NCBI GenBank assembly: GCA_900553175.1
Contig: USCH01000026.1
Coordinates: 1 to 22,563, forward strand
Direction of reading: 5' to 3'
Length of the DNA stretch: 22,563 bases
Origin: an uncultured Alistipes sp.
GTDB lineage: Bacteria > Bacteroidota > Bacteroidia > Bacteroidales > Rikenellaceae
Under the pieces are notes generated by a model, which worked only from the letters and a program-made list of their open reading frames with translations, did no database searches and was not told where the DNA came from. Below, piece after piece: positions 12,112-22,555 of this stretch (positions are counted from its first letter, which is position 1; each line of letters begins with the position of its first letter). Position numbers and translations under genes: made by a program.

Positions 12112-14205
12112 ATGGCTACTGAAAAATCGACCCTCCAGGCTCCCGAAGAGCTTGTCGGCCACGAGGCCGAAGATGTGCAGACCGTGCCGGAAACGGCCTC
12201 CGACGCTGTTGCGAATGAACCGTCCGCCGAGTGCGCGGAAGATGCGGTGCCGGCTGCGGAGTCCGGAGCGGAGACCCCTGCGCCGGAAAGCGAATCCATG
12301 CGGGAGGACTCCGGCTCGCCTGCCGGGGAGACGCCTGCGCCGGGTGTCGATTTCACCGATGAGGATGCGGCCCTCGAAGCGAGCCGCGCCGGTCTGGAAC
12401 TCGACGGCGAACTGGCCGAGGAGTCGGCCTCCTCGGCTGCGGAGTCCGAAGCTGCGGCCCCGGGCGCTGCGGACCGTTTCGCCGGCAAGACCAAGGAGGA
12501 GATCGTGGCGCTTTTCGCCCGCATGCTCGAAGAGCAGCCCGTGCAGACGCTCCGCCGCGAGGTCGAGGCGCTCAAGATCGCCTTCTACCGGATTCGCCGG
12601 GCCGAAGTCGAGGCGCTGCGCCGTGCATTCGAAGAGGAGGGCGGCGCGCCTGACGAGTTCGCCGCTCCGGCGGATGCGGCCGAGGTGCGGCTCAAGGAGC
12701 TTTTCCAGGAGTATCGCCGCAAACGCGACGCATTCATCGCCGACCTCGAGGCGGAAAAGGAGCGCAATCTGGAGGTGAAGCTCGCGATCATCGAGGAGCT
12801 GAAGGCGCTGACCGGCTCCGACGAGACGCTGGGGCATACGTTCGCCCGCTTCCGCGAGTTGCAGCAGCGCTGGAAGGAGACCGGCGTCGTGCCGCAGGCG
12901 CGGGTGAAGGACCTGTGGGAGACCTACAACCTGCATGTCGAGAATTTCTACGCCTTCATCAAGATCAACAAGGAGCTGCGCGACCTGGACCTGAAGAAGA
13001 ACTACGAGCAGAAGGTGCTGCTCTGCGAGCAGGCCGAGGCGCTCGTGCTGGAACCCTCGGTCGTCGAGGCGTTCCACAAGTTGCAGAAACTGCACGACGA
13101 GTGGCGCGAGACGGGTCCGGTGGCCAACGAGTACAAGGAGACGCTCTGGGGGCGTTTCAAGGCGGCTTCGGCCCGCATCAACAAGGCGCATCAGGAGCAT
13201 TTCGAGGCGCTGAAGGCCGAGCAGCTGAAGAATCTGGGGCTCAAGACCGAACTGTGCGCCGCGGCCGAGGAGCTGCTCGCGCAGCCGCTCACCGCGCGCA
13301 AGGAGTGGAACCGGGCGAGCGACCGTCTGCTGGAGATTCAGAAGACGTGGAAGACTATCGGGTTCGCTCCCAAGAAGGACAACAACCGCATTTACGAGCG
13401 TTTCCGCAATGCCTGCGACCGTTTCTTCGAGTCCAAGCGCCGCTTCTATGCGGACCTGAAGACCGAAATGGAGCATAACCTGCAACTCAAGAACGAGCTG
13501 TGCGAGGCCGCCGAGTCGCTCTCGGGCAGCGAGGAGTGGAAGAAGACGACCGACGAGCTGATCGCCCTTCAGGCCCGCTGGCGGGAGATCGGGGCCGTGT
13601 CGAGGCGCCATTCGGATGCCGTCTGGAAGCGGTTCCGTGCGGCGTGCGACCGCTTCTTCGAGCGCAAGAACGCCCATTTCGCCACGGTCGACGGCGAGCA
13701 GGAGGAGAACCTGAAGCGAAAGACGGCGCTGCTCGACGAGATGGCTGCCGCCGACGTCGAAAAGGGCGGTTACGAACTCATCCGCGAATTCCAGCGCCGG
13801 TGGGGCGAGATCGGCTTCGTGCCCATCAAGCGCAAGGATGCCCTTCAGAAACGTTACAAGGAGACGGTCGACAAGCTGTTCGAGGCTCTGCGCGGCTCGC
13901 AGCGCGACCGTTCGATGAACCGCTTCCGCGAGAAGGTGTCGTCGCTGCGGTCGGCCGGCGAGAAGCGCATGCGCTCGGAGCGCGAACGGCTCTACAACCG
14001 CGTGCGGCAGCTGGAGCAGGAGGCGGCGCTGCTGGAGAACAACATCGGCTTCTTCTCCAAGTCGAAGAATGCCGAGGCGCTGGTGGCCGACGTGCGCGCC
14101 AAGATCGACCGCGTGCGCGAGGAGATCGCCGCCACTGTCGAGAAGGTGCGGCTCATCGACCGCGAGGCCGACGAGCGGCCGGCCGGCGAAACGAAGAACG
14201 AATAA
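12112..14205 (+). CDS. DUF349 repeat coiled-coil protein
   Basis: This 697-residue protein has unknown biochemical function. Residues 1-125 are acidic and rich in Ala, Glu, Pro and Ser, probably disordered. From about 190 to 600 there are five helical DUF349-type repeats, each marked by a W in a QxxWxxxG pattern: W254 (QQRWKETGVV), W331 (HDEWRETGPV), W413 (QKTWKTIGFAP), W490 (QARWREIGAV) and W564 (QRRWGEIGFVP), 74-82 residues apart. A basic coiled coil follows (about 600-690) and includes NNIGFFSKSKNAE. There is no signal peptide. The ATG at 12112 is chosen because it follows the promoter; upstream in-frame sequence is non-coding in character. It is the first gene of an operon with pyrG (18 bp) and yidC. 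The family is widespread in Bacteroidetes. Confidence 0.88.
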   Translation: MATEKSTLQAPEELVGHEAEDVQTVPETASDAVANEPSAECAEDAVPAAESGAETPAPESESMREDSGSPAGETPAPGVDFTDEDAALEASRAGLELDGELAEESASSAAESEAAAPGAADRFAGKTKEEIVALFARMLEEQPVQTLRREVEALKIAFYRIRRAEVEALRRAFEEEGGAPDEFAAPADAAEVRLKELFQEYRRKRDAFIADLEAEKERNLEVKLAIIEELKALTGSDETLGHTFARFRELQQRWKETGVVPQARVKDLWETYNLHVENFYAFIKINKELRDLDLKKNYEQKVLLCEQAEALVLEPSVVEAFHKLQKLHDEWRETGPVANEYKETLWGRFKAASARINKAHQEHFEALKAEQLKNLGLKTELCAAAEELLAQPLTARKEWNRASDRLLEIQKTWKTIGFAPKKDNNRIYERFRNACDRFFESKRRFYADLKTEMEHNLQLKNELCEAAESLSGSEEWKKTTDELIALQARWREIGAVSRRHSDAVWKRFRAACDRFFERKNAHFATVDGEQEENLKRKTALLDEMAAADVEKGGYELIREFQRRWGEIGFVPIKRKDALQKRYKETVDKLFEALRGSQRDRSMNRFREKVSSLRSAGEKRMRSERERLYNRVRQLEQEAALLENNIGFFSKSKNAEALVADVRAKIDRVREEIAATVEKVRLIDREADERPAGETKNE

Positions 14206-14223
14206 CTCATTTCCACAGATAAG

Positions 14224-15849
<1,626 letters not shown>

Positions 15850-15873
15850 CACCCAAGAAAGAGAAAACGGTCA

Positions 15874-17832
15874 ATGGATAAAAAAACGATTCTGGGCGTA
15901 GCCGTCATGGCGCTCTTCTTCATCGGCTTCGCCTTCATCAGTTCCAAACAGCAAAAAGAATATCAGGAGAAACTGGCCGCCTGGCAGGCCCAGCAGGATT
16001 CGATCGCGCTGGCGGCGAATCCTCAAGCGGAGGAGGTTTCCGTTGCCGCCGGTGTGCCGCAGGATGCTGCGCTCGCAGAGGAGGGCTCGGAGGCCGCGCT
16101 CGATGCCGCCGCTGCGGCCCGTGAGCGTCGGGTGGCGCTCCTGGGCGAGTGGCTGACTGCGGCCCGCGAAGCCGAAGCCGAGGAGATTGCGGTCGAAAAC
16201 GACGTGATGCAGGTGCGCTTCTCGACCCGCGGCGGTCAGATCACGGGCGTGACGCTCAAGGAGTACACGCGTTATGCGCCGCGCGGCGAGCGCAACGAAC
16301 CCGTCGAACTGTTCGATCCGTCGAGCGCCCGCTTCGCCCTGTCGTTCTTCGTTCGGAACGGCACGCGCAACGTTCCGGTCAACACGATGGACTACACCTT
16401 TACGGCCGAACCGCTGCGCCGGACGGACGACGGCGCCCAGGCGCTGACCCTGCGGCTTCAGCTGGGCGAAAGCGCATGGCTCGAATACGAATACCTTATA
16501 TATGACGAGGGCGCCCCGCAGCGCGACTATCTGGTCGGGTTCGACGTGCGGCTCAGGGGCATGGCCTCCGAGATGGCCAACCAGACCTCGATCGGCGTCG
16601 AATGGGCGAACACCACCTACCAGAACGAGCGGGGTTTCAAGAACGAAAACATGTACACCACGCTGGCCTGGCGCTTCCCCGGCGAGAAGTCGATCGAGGA
16701 GCTGGGCATGAGCGACGGCGACAAGTCAAAGGATGTCTCGACGGCGGTCAACTGGGTGGCTTTCAAGCAGCAGTTCTTCTCGTCGGTGCTGATCGCACCG
16801 CAGAATTTCTCGGGCGCCGACATGCGCTTCTCGACGGCGAAACCCGGCTCGGGATTCATCAAGTCCTACTCCTCGCGCATGGCCGTACCCTATACGCCGC
16901 AGACCGAAGGGTATGATTTCGCCTTCTACTTTGGCCCCAACAAGTATTCGGTGCTGCGCAAGGTCGAGCTCGACGGCGAGCGGCTGGCGCTCGAACGGCT
17001 CATCCCGCTGGGGTGGGGCATCTTCGGGTGGATCAACCGCTGGTGCGTGATCCCGGTCTTCGACTTCCTGCGCAACTACATCGGCAGCTTCGGCATCATC
17101 ATCCTGATTCTCGCGGTGCTGATCCGGATCGTCATTTCGCCCATGACCTACAAGAGCTACGTCTCGATGGCCAAGATGCGGCTCATCAAACCGCAGGTCG
17201 ACGAGCTGAACAAGAAATATCCCCGGCAGGAGGATGCCATGAAGCGCCAGCAGGCGACGATGGAGCTCTACAAGAAGGCGGGCATCAACCCCATGGGCGG
17301 CTGCATCCCGATGCTCATCCAGATGCCGATCCTCATCGCCATGTTCCGCTTCTTCCCGGCGTCGATCGAGCTGCGCGGGCAGTCGTTCCTCTGGGCGCAC
17401 GACCTCTCGTCCTACGACAGCATCTGGAACCTGCCCTTCTCGATTCCGTTCTACGGCGATCACGTGTCGCTTTTCGCGCTGCTGATGTGCCTCTCGACCT
17501 TCGCCTACTCCTATTACAACTACCAGCAGACGGCCTCGTCGCAGCCGCAGATGGCCGGCATGAAGTTCATGATGGTCTACATGATGCCGCTCATGCTCCT
17601 GTTCTGGTTCAACGACTATTCGAGCGGCCTGTGCTACTACTACCTGCTGTCGAACCTTTTGACCATCGGGCAGACGCTCGTGATCCGCCGGCTGGTCGAC
17701 GACGAAAAGATCCATGCGGTCATGCAGGCCAACGCCGCCCGCAAGTCCAAGGGCCGGAAATCGAAGTTCCAGCAGCGCTACGAGGAGCTGCTGCGGCAGC
17801 AGGAGGCTGCGCAGCGTGCCCGGCGCAAGTGA
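15874..17832 (+). CDS. yidC: Membrane protein insertase YidC
   Basis: YidC inserts and folds inner-membrane proteins with or without SecYEG. The 652-residue protein has the Gram-negative layout. TM1 is at about 6-23 (TILGVAVMALFFIGFAFI). A linker rich in Ala and Glu is followed by a large periplasmic P2 domain (about 105-370). The conserved Oxa1/YidC core follows from about 395, with LIRIVISPMTYKSYVSMAKM, the cytoplasmic hairpin KPQVDELNKKYPRQEDAMKRQQATMELYKKAGINPMGGCIPMLIQMPI, and later helices including FMMVYMMPLMLLFWFNDYSSGLCYYYLLSNLL. The C-terminus is strongly basic (KSKGRKSK...RARRK), usual in Bacteroidetes and possibly ribosome-contacting. It is the last gene of its operon and a 20-bp hairpin follows. 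Confidence 0.97.
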   Translation: MDKKTILGVAVMALFFIGFAFISSKQQKEYQEKLAAWQAQQDSIALAANPQAEEVSVAAGVPQDAALAEEGSEAALDAAAAARERRVALLGEWLTAAREAEAEEIAVENDVMQVRFSTRGGQITGVTLKEYTRYAPRGERNEPVELFDPSSARFALSFFVRNGTRNVPVNTMDYTFTAEPLRRTDDGAQALTLRLQLGESAWLEYEYLIYDEGAPQRDYLVGFDVRLRGMASEMANQTSIGVEWANTTYQNERGFKNENMYTTLAWRFPGEKSIEELGMSDGDKSKDVSTAVNWVAFKQQFFSSVLIAPQNFSGADMRFSTAKPGSGFIKSYSSRMAVPYTPQTEGYDFAFYFGPNKYSVLRKVELDGERLALERLIPLGWGIFGWINRWCVIPVFDFLRNYIGSFGIIILILAVLIRIVISPMTYKSYVSMAKMRLIKPQVDELNKKYPRQEDAMKRQQATMELYKKAGINPMGGCIPMLIQMPILIAMFRFFPASIELRGQSFLWAHDLSSYDSIWNLPFSIPFYGDHVSLFALLMCLSTFAYSYYNYQQTASSQPQMAGMKFMMVYMMPLMLLFWFNDYSSGLCYYYLLSNLLTIGQTLVIRRLVDDEKIHAVMQANAARKSKGRKSKFQQRYEELLRQQEAAQRARRK

Positions 17833-17850
17833 CCTCCTGCGCGGAAGCAG

Positions 17851-17893
17851 AATGAAGCGGCGGTCATCCCATCGGGATGACCGCCGCTTCATT
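17851..17893. terminator. 20-bp perfect hairpin between yidC and the convergent esterase gene
   Basis: The arm at 17851-17870 (AATGAAGCGGCGGTCATCCC) pairs perfectly with 17874-17893 around the loop ATC. It sits 18 bp after the yidC stop and 16 bp after the esterase stop, so it can act as a shared bidirectional terminator. The only U-rich part is TTCATT at the stem end. Confidence 0.8.
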
Positions 17894-17909
17894 CGCTGTG
17901 CGGGTGCGG

Positions 17910-18755
17910 CTATGCGCCGAATCCGGACGAAATGAAGGTCAGCACTTCGGGCAGCGCCGAACTCCAGTAACGCCAGGTGTGGCCTCCGTCGCGCATGCGG
18001 AATTCGAGCGGAATGGCGTTGCGGCGCATGAGGGTGTAAAACCGGATGTTGTCCTCCCACAGAAAGTCGTCGTCGCCGCAGTCGACCCGCCAGCGCACGG
18101 TGCGTAGCTGCGCGGCCTGCTCGGCGGTCATCGTCTCGAGGAAAGCGATGGGCGAGGTCTCCCGCACGGAGCGGATGAAGGGCTCGTTGTTGCGGAGACC
18201 CGAGGCCGAGTCGGCCAGCAGGGCGCTGAGCGGGCAGGCGGCTCCGAACCGGTCGGGATGACGCTGCGCATAGGCCGCCGAGCCGCCGCCGCCCATCGAG
18301 AGTCCGGCTATGGCGCGGTTGCGCTTGTCGCCCGCGATGCGGTAGCGGCTCTCGATCGCGGGAATCAGCTCCTCGAAGAAGAACCGTTCGTAGGGCCAGC
18401 CCGGAACGTCGAAATAGCCCAGATGGGCACCCAGGTGGTATTCGCCTTCGCCCGAGGCGTCGGGCATGACGACGACCATGGGCACGGCGCGCCCTTCGGC
18501 GATCGTCTCGTCGACGATCTGCTGCATGTTGCCCTTTTTGACCCAGGCGTCGTGCTCGTCGCTGGCTCCGTGCAGCAGGTAGAGCACGGGGTAGCTCTCC
18601 CCGCTGCGGTCGTATCCGTCGGGTAGGTAGACCGAGCAGGGGCGCTGGCAGCCGAGCAGCGCGCTGGGAATCGTGATCGTTTCGATGCGGCTCTGTGCCG
18701 CGGCCGGAGCGAGCGCGAGAAGCAGAAGTCCGGCTGAAAGAAGCGTTTTTTTCAT
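17910..18755 (-). CDS. Secreted esterase of the feruloyl-esterase/esterase D type (alpha/beta hydrolase)
   Basis: This 281-residue protein has a clear Sec signal peptide (KKTLLSAGLLLLALAPAAA, predicted cleavage near 20/21) and no lipobox cysteine, so it should be periplasmic or exported. The mature part is a PF00756-type alpha/beta hydrolase: YPVLYLLHGASDEHDAW (55-71, oxyanion side), nucleophile S153 in AGLSMGGGGS, a DCGDDDF segment (225-231) holding the likely acid, and H259 in DGGHTW. Related proteins hydrolyse feruloyl or acetyl esters on plant polysaccharides, or acyl esters; the substrate here is unknown. It lies 32 bp after the methyltransferase stop with no clear promoter, so it may be the last cistron of the recQ cluster. 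No PUL genes adjoin it. Confidence 0.88.
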   Translation of the reverse strand: MKKTLLSAGLLLLALAPAAAQSRIETITIPSALLGCQRPCSVYLPDGYDRSGESYPVLYLLHGASDEHDAWVKKGNMQQIVDETIAEGRAVPMVVVMPDASGEGEYHLGAHLGYFDVPGWPYERFFFEELIPAIESRYRIAGDKRNRAIAGLSMGGGGSAAYAQRHPDRFGAACPLSALLADSASGLRNNEPFIRSVRETSPIAFLETMTAEQAAQLRTVRWRVDCGDDDFLWEDNIRFYTLMRRNAIPLEFRMRDGGHTWRYWSSALPEVLTFISSGFGA

Positions 18756-18787
18756 GATAGGGTCGTTTTAAGTCGGTTCGGTACGGA

Positions 18788-19987
18788 TCATTCGACATAG
18801 AGCACCAGCCCCTTGAGGTATTCGCCTTCGGGGTGGTAGATGTCGATGGGGTGGTCGGCCGGCTGGGTGAGCTGGTGCAGGATGCGGACCTTGCGCCGGG
18901 CGATGGCGGCGGCCGAGAAGACCGTCGTGCGGAAGAGCTCCTTCGAGACGGCTTGCGAGCAGGAGAACGTGAAGAGGATGCCGCCCGGGCGGATCTGCGC
19001 CAGCGCGCGGGCGTTGAGCCGCTTGTAGCCCTGCATGGCGTTGCCCAGCACCTTGTGGTGCTTGGCGAAGGCCGGAGGGTCGAGGATGATCAGATCGTAG
19101 CGGTCGCCGATGTCGCGCAGGTACTCCACGGCGTCGGCCGCCACCTCGGTGTGGGGCACGCCGTCGCCGAAGTTCAGGCGCATGTTCTCGGTGGCGAGCG
19201 CCACGGCCCGTTCCGACGAATCGACCGAGCAGACCTCGCGGGCGCCGCCCGAGAGGGCGTAGACCGAGAAGCCGCCCGTGTAGCAGAACGTGTTGAGCAC
19301 CGTGCGCCCCCGGGCGTAGCGCCGGACCAGTTCGCGGTTTTCGCGCTGGTCGAGGAAGAATCCCGTCTTCTGCCCCTGCTCCCAGTTGACCAGGAATTGC
19401 AGGCCGTTTTCGGCGACGGTCTGCGAGGTGTGGCCGCTCGTGCCCCACAGGTAGCCGTCGACGGCGCCGAGGTCGGCCTTGAAGGGGAGCGTCTGCGACG
19501 ATTTGTCGTAGATGGCCGTGAGCCGGCCGGCGAAGACCGTCCGGAGGGCTGACGCGATCTCCTTGCGGGCGCGGTACATCCCCACCGAATGGCACTGCAC
19601 GACGGCCACGGAGCCGTAGATGTCGATCACCAGCCCCGGCAGCGCGTCGCCCTCGCCGTGCACGAGCCGGTAGCAGGTCGTCGAGGGGTTGTCCGTCAGC
19701 CCCAGCGTGCGCCGCACGTCGAGGGCCACGGCGATGCGGCGGTCCCACCACGGCTGGTCGATCGTTTCGCGTTCGAACGAGAGCACGCGCACGGCGATCG
19801 AACCGATCTGGTAGTGGCCCTGGGCGATGAAGTCGCCCGCGCGGGTGTAGACTTCGACCAGGGCGCCTTCGGCGATCTGGCTCTCCTCCTCGGCCTTGAT
19901 GTAGTCGATGGCTCCCGAGAAGATCCACGGGTGGAAACGGCGCAGCGATTCCTCCTTGCCGCGGCGCAGGTAGATTTGAGGTGTCAT
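18788..19987 (-). CDS. RlmI-like 23S rRNA m5C methyltransferase (class I SAM)
   Basis: This 399-residue protein is built as a PUA-like RNA-binding domain at the N-terminus (about 1-75, LRRGKEESLRRFHPWIFSGAI), a linker domain, and a SAM methyltransferase fold. The family's FFLDQREN is at 210-217, SAM motif LNTFCYTGGFSVYA at 231-244, acidic VDSSERA at 255-261, ILDPPAF at 301-307, and C343 in FSCSQ. This matches RlmI/YccW, which methylates C1962 of E. coli 23S rRNA; RlmK-like relatives cannot be wholly excluded. The start is one base after the upstream exonuclease stop, implying translational coupling. The length is normal for RlmI. Confidence 0.9.
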   Translation of the reverse strand: MTPQIYLRRGKEESLRRFHPWIFSGAIDYIKAEEESQIAEGALVEVYTRAGDFIAQGHYQIGSIAVRVLSFERETIDQPWWDRRIAVALDVRRTLGLTDNPSTTCYRLVHGEGDALPGLVIDIYGSVAVVQCHSVGMYRARKEIASALRTVFAGRLTAIYDKSSQTLPFKADLGAVDGYLWGTSGHTSQTVAENGLQFLVNWEQGQKTGFFLDQRENRELVRRYARGRTVLNTFCYTGGFSVYALSGGAREVCSVDSSERAVALATENMRLNFGDGVPHTEVAADAVEYLRDIGDRYDLIILDPPAFAKHHKVLGNAMQGYKRLNARALAQIRPGGILFTFSCSQAVSKELFRTTVFSAAAIARRKVRILHQLTQPADHPIDIYHPEGEYLKGLVLYVE

Positions 19988-19988
19988 G

Positions 19989-20588
19989 TCACAGTCGTTT
20001 TTTCGAGGTGCGGAGCAGCTCTTCGTAGATGCGGATGCAGACCCAGGCGTCGGTGGCGGCGTAGAGCTGCTGCTTGTCGGTGAGGGCCGCCGCCTCCCAG
20101 TTGCTCAGCCGCTGGGCTTTCGAGACGCGTTTGCCCAGCACGATGGCCGAGAGCTTGCGCAGGCTCTTCTCCCCGATGCCCCACTCCGGAGCGATGGATT
20201 GCAGGTCGACGAATCCTCCGTCGCGGAAGCGGCGCAGCTGGCGGAGCGAGCGCAGATCGCCCGCGACGTCGGCTCCGATCTTGGGCAGACGGGGATCGGC
20301 CAGCAGTTGCAGAATGGGCTTGGCCAGAGGGATCTTGTTGAGCCGGAACAGATAGCAGCGCTCCGCCGAGGCGAGTTGCAGCAGCGAAACCCGATAGGTC
20401 ACTCCCTGCCGGAACGAGGGGCGCGTTTCGGTGTCGAATCCCACGAGCGGCTGCGCGGCCAGGTGGCGGCAGGCGTCGGCGATGTCGCGTTCGCGTTCGA
20501 CCACGCGGATGTCGCCCCGGAACTCCACGGCGGGCAGCTGTGCGGTCTGTTCGTTGGTTATCTTGTCTGAAAAGCGGTTCTCCTTCAT
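19989..20588 (-). CDS. 3'-5' exonuclease, DEDDy (RNase D/WRN-exonuclease-like)
   Basis: This 199-residue single-domain nuclease carries the DEDDy motifs. ExoI is FDTETRP (D52, E54), ExoII lies in IGADVAGDLRSL (D111, possibly with D107), and ExoIII is YAATDAWVCIRIYEEL (Y176, D180). NWEAAALTDKQQLYAATDA is the classic RNase D/WRN arrangement. No HRDC domain follows, unlike full-length RNase D, so it resembles the isolated WRN-type exonuclease domain. It lies 22 bp after recQ. A TAATTTTG box overlaps the recQ stop, and a small hairpin sits between box and ATG. It is followed by the RlmI-like gene after one base. The substrate (DNA or RNA) is undetermined. Confidence 0.88.
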   Translation of the reverse strand: MKENRFSDKITNEQTAQLPAVEFRGDIRVVERERDIADACRHLAAQPLVGFDTETRPSFRQGVTYRVSLLQLASAERCYLFRLNKIPLAKPILQLLADPRLPKIGADVAGDLRSLRQLRRFRDGGFVDLQSIAPEWGIGEKSLRKLSAIVLGKRVSKAQRLSNWEAAALTDKQQLYAATDAWVCIRIYEELLRTSKKRL

Positions 20589-20605
20589 CGGGAATGATCT
20601 TCCCG
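20589..20605 (-). promoter_or_regulatory. Hairpin between -7 box and exonuclease start codon
   Basis: CGGGAA and TTCCCG flank five bases and fill exactly the 17 bases between the -7 box G and the ATG. It could be an operator, a start-occluding hairpin or the recQ 3' end. The function is not shown by sequence. Confidence 0.45.
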
Positions 20606-20613
20606 CAAAATTA
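20606..20613 (-). promoter_or_regulatory. -7 box of the exonuclease gene, overlapping the recQ stop codon
   Basis: On the minus strand this reads TAATTTTG (TAnnTTTG); its first three bases are the recQ TAA stop. The ATG lies 17 bases downstream. It may give the exonuclease-methyltransferase-esterase genes their own transcript. Confidence 0.55.
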
Positions 20614-22551
20614 AGGAATAATTTTCAATTCGCCCTCTTTCGAAGCGGCTATTTTGCCTTCGTCGAGCAGTTGCCGCAGCGTGTCGGCCACGCGTTCGGG
20701 GGAGCACGACGATTCGGCGGCCAGCGTATGGGGGTCGGCCGGAGCGGTGCGGAGCCGGTGCAGCAGCTCTTCGCGCAGCGTTTCGCCGCCACCCTCGGCC
20801 GTCTGCCGGCGTTTTTGTTCGCGGCGGCGGGCCAGACAGATGTCGCAGACGCCGCACGGTGCGGGTGCCTCCTCCTCTGCGGCGCCGCCGAAGTGGGATT
20901 CGAGCACGGTGCTGCGGCACTGCGTCACGTTGTCCGCATAGGCGAGCATGTGCTCGAAGCGTTCGTGCATGAGCTCCTGCCGGCGCCGGTAGGTCTCGGG
21001 GGCGATGTAGAGGTCTTCGCGCGGGAGCCGCTGCTCGTTGAGGAAGAGGATGGGCGAGCGGTTCGACGGGATGTAGCGGATGACGCGCAGCCGCCACAGC
21101 CGTTGGAGCAGCTCGAGCACCCGCCGGGGCGTGTAGCCGCTCCAGGTCGCGATCTCCTGGGGGTCCACGGCCCGGAATTCGGTGAAGACGCCGTTGTAGA
21201 GGCGCAGGATCGTGCGGATGATGTGGTCCACGTCGTCGCGTTCGACGCGCAGCTTGTAGAGGTCGTCGCGGCTGATGCAGAACATGAGCCGTGCGGGGTT
21301 CTCCTGGGCGTCGGTGAGGGTGAGGTAGCCGTTTTGCTGGAGGAGCTTCAGGGCGCTCAGCACCGTGCCGGAGTAGAGATGCTGCCGGGCGCAGAAATCG
21401 TGGAGGTCGAAAAGGAACGACGCTTCGGCACCGTCGCCGATGCCCACCTGGAGGTAGGAGCAGACCGCCTCGTAGATATCCTTGATGCGCTCCAGCGGCG
21501 GGAACTCCTGTTCGAAGCGGCGGACGATGCGCTCCCCGTCGTCGGGCGAGACGAGCAGCAGGGCGTAGGCTCTCCGGCCGTCGCGGCCGGCCCGCCCCGC
21601 CTCCTGGTAGTAGCTCTCGAGCGAGTCGCACATCGAATAGTGGACGACGAAACGCACGTCGGGCTTGTCGATGCCCATGCCGAAGGCGTTGGTGGCCACC
21701 ATCACGCGCGTCTTTCCGGCGAGCCATTCGTCCTGGCGCAGCGAACGTTCGGCATGGCCCATGCCGCCGTGGTAGGCGGCTGCGGCGACGCCCTCGTCGC
21801 AGAGCAGCCGGGCGATCTGTTCGGTGCCTTCGCGCGTGCGCATGTAGACGATGCCCGACCCGGGGACGTTGCGGATGATCCGCAGGAGCTGGCCGTTCTT
21901 GTCGTCGGTGCGGCGGACGCTGTAGGAGAGGTTGGGGCGTGCGAAGCTGCTGCGCAGGATGTGCGGCTCGGCGAAGCGCAGGCGGTGCATGATGTCGTCG
22001 GCGACGAGCCGGGTGGCCGATGCCGTGAGGGCCAGTACGGGCACTCCGGGCAGTTTTTCCCGGAGTTCGGCGATGCGCAGGTACGAGGGCCGGAAGTCGT
22101 AGCCCCATTGCGAGATGCAGTGGGCTTCGTCGACGGCCAGCAGCTGCACGTTCATGCGCACGACCCTCAGGCGGAAGGCTTCGGCGGCCAGACGCTCCGG
22201 TGCGACGTAGAGGAACTTGACATCGCCGTAGACGCAGTTGTCCAGAGCGATGTCGATCTGCCGCGGCGAGAGGCCCGAATGGATCGCCGCGGCCCGGATG
22301 CCGCGGCTGCGCAGGCGGTCCACCTGGTCCTTCATGAGGGCGATGAGCGGCGTGACGACGATCGTCAACCCCTCGCGGGCCATCGTCGGCACCTGGTAGG
22401 TCAGCGATTTGCCGCCGCCCGTGGGCATGAGTGCGAGCGTATCGCGCCCGGCCATCGCCGAGCGGATGATCTCCAGCTGCACGGGGCGGAATTCGTCGAA
22501 TCCCCACCAGCGCCGGAGCGGTTCGGAAATCTTTTCGTCGCCGGGTTGCAT
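20611..22551 (-). CDS. recQ: RecQ-family ATP-dependent DNA helicase
   Basis: RecQ is a 3'-5' DNA helicase for recombination and repair. The 646-residue protein shows FRPVQLEII (motif 0), LMPTGGGKS (41-49, Walker A), DEAHCISQWGYDFRP (141-155, DEAH box and aromatic loop), LALTASAT, ATNAFGMGIDKPDVRFVVHY and ESYYQEAGRAGRDG (motif VI). The zinc-binding cysteines (CRSTVLESHFGG then CGVCDIC) lie near residues 540-572, far from the helicase core. An extended winged-helix-like region precedes them and no HRDC domain follows. This is the shorter Bacteroidetes RecQ form. The ATG at 22551 is only 4 bases past a TATCTTTG box, so a leaderless or nearly leaderless mRNA is likely. Confidence 0.94.
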   Translation of the reverse strand: MQPGDEKISEPLRRWWGFDEFRPVQLEIIRSAMAGRDTLALMPTGGGKSLTYQVPTMAREGLTIVVTPLIALMKDQVDRLRSRGIRAAAIHSGLSPRQIDIALDNCVYGDVKFLYVAPERLAAEAFRLRVVRMNVQLLAVDEAHCISQWGYDFRPSYLRIAELREKLPGVPVLALTASATRLVADDIMHRLRFAEPHILRSSFARPNLSYSVRRTDDKNGQLLRIIRNVPGSGIVYMRTREGTEQIARLLCDEGVAAAAYHGGMGHAERSLRQDEWLAGKTRVMVATNAFGMGIDKPDVRFVVHYSMCDSLESYYQEAGRAGRDGRRAYALLLVSPDDGERIVRRFEQEFPPLERIKDIYEAVCSYLQVGIGDGAEASFLFDLHDFCARQHLYSGTVLSALKLLQQNGYLTLTDAQENPARLMFCISRDDLYKLRVERDDVDHIIRTILRLYNGVFTEFRAVDPQEIATWSGYTPRRVLELLQRLWRLRVIRYIPSNRSPILFLNEQRLPREDLYIAPETYRRRQELMHERFEHMLAYADNVTQCRSTVLESHFGGAAEEEAPAPCGVCDICLARRREQKRRQTAEGGGETLREELLHRLRTAPADPHTLAAESSCSPERVADTLRQLLDEGKIAASKEGELKIIP

Positions 22552-22555
22552 GGAA

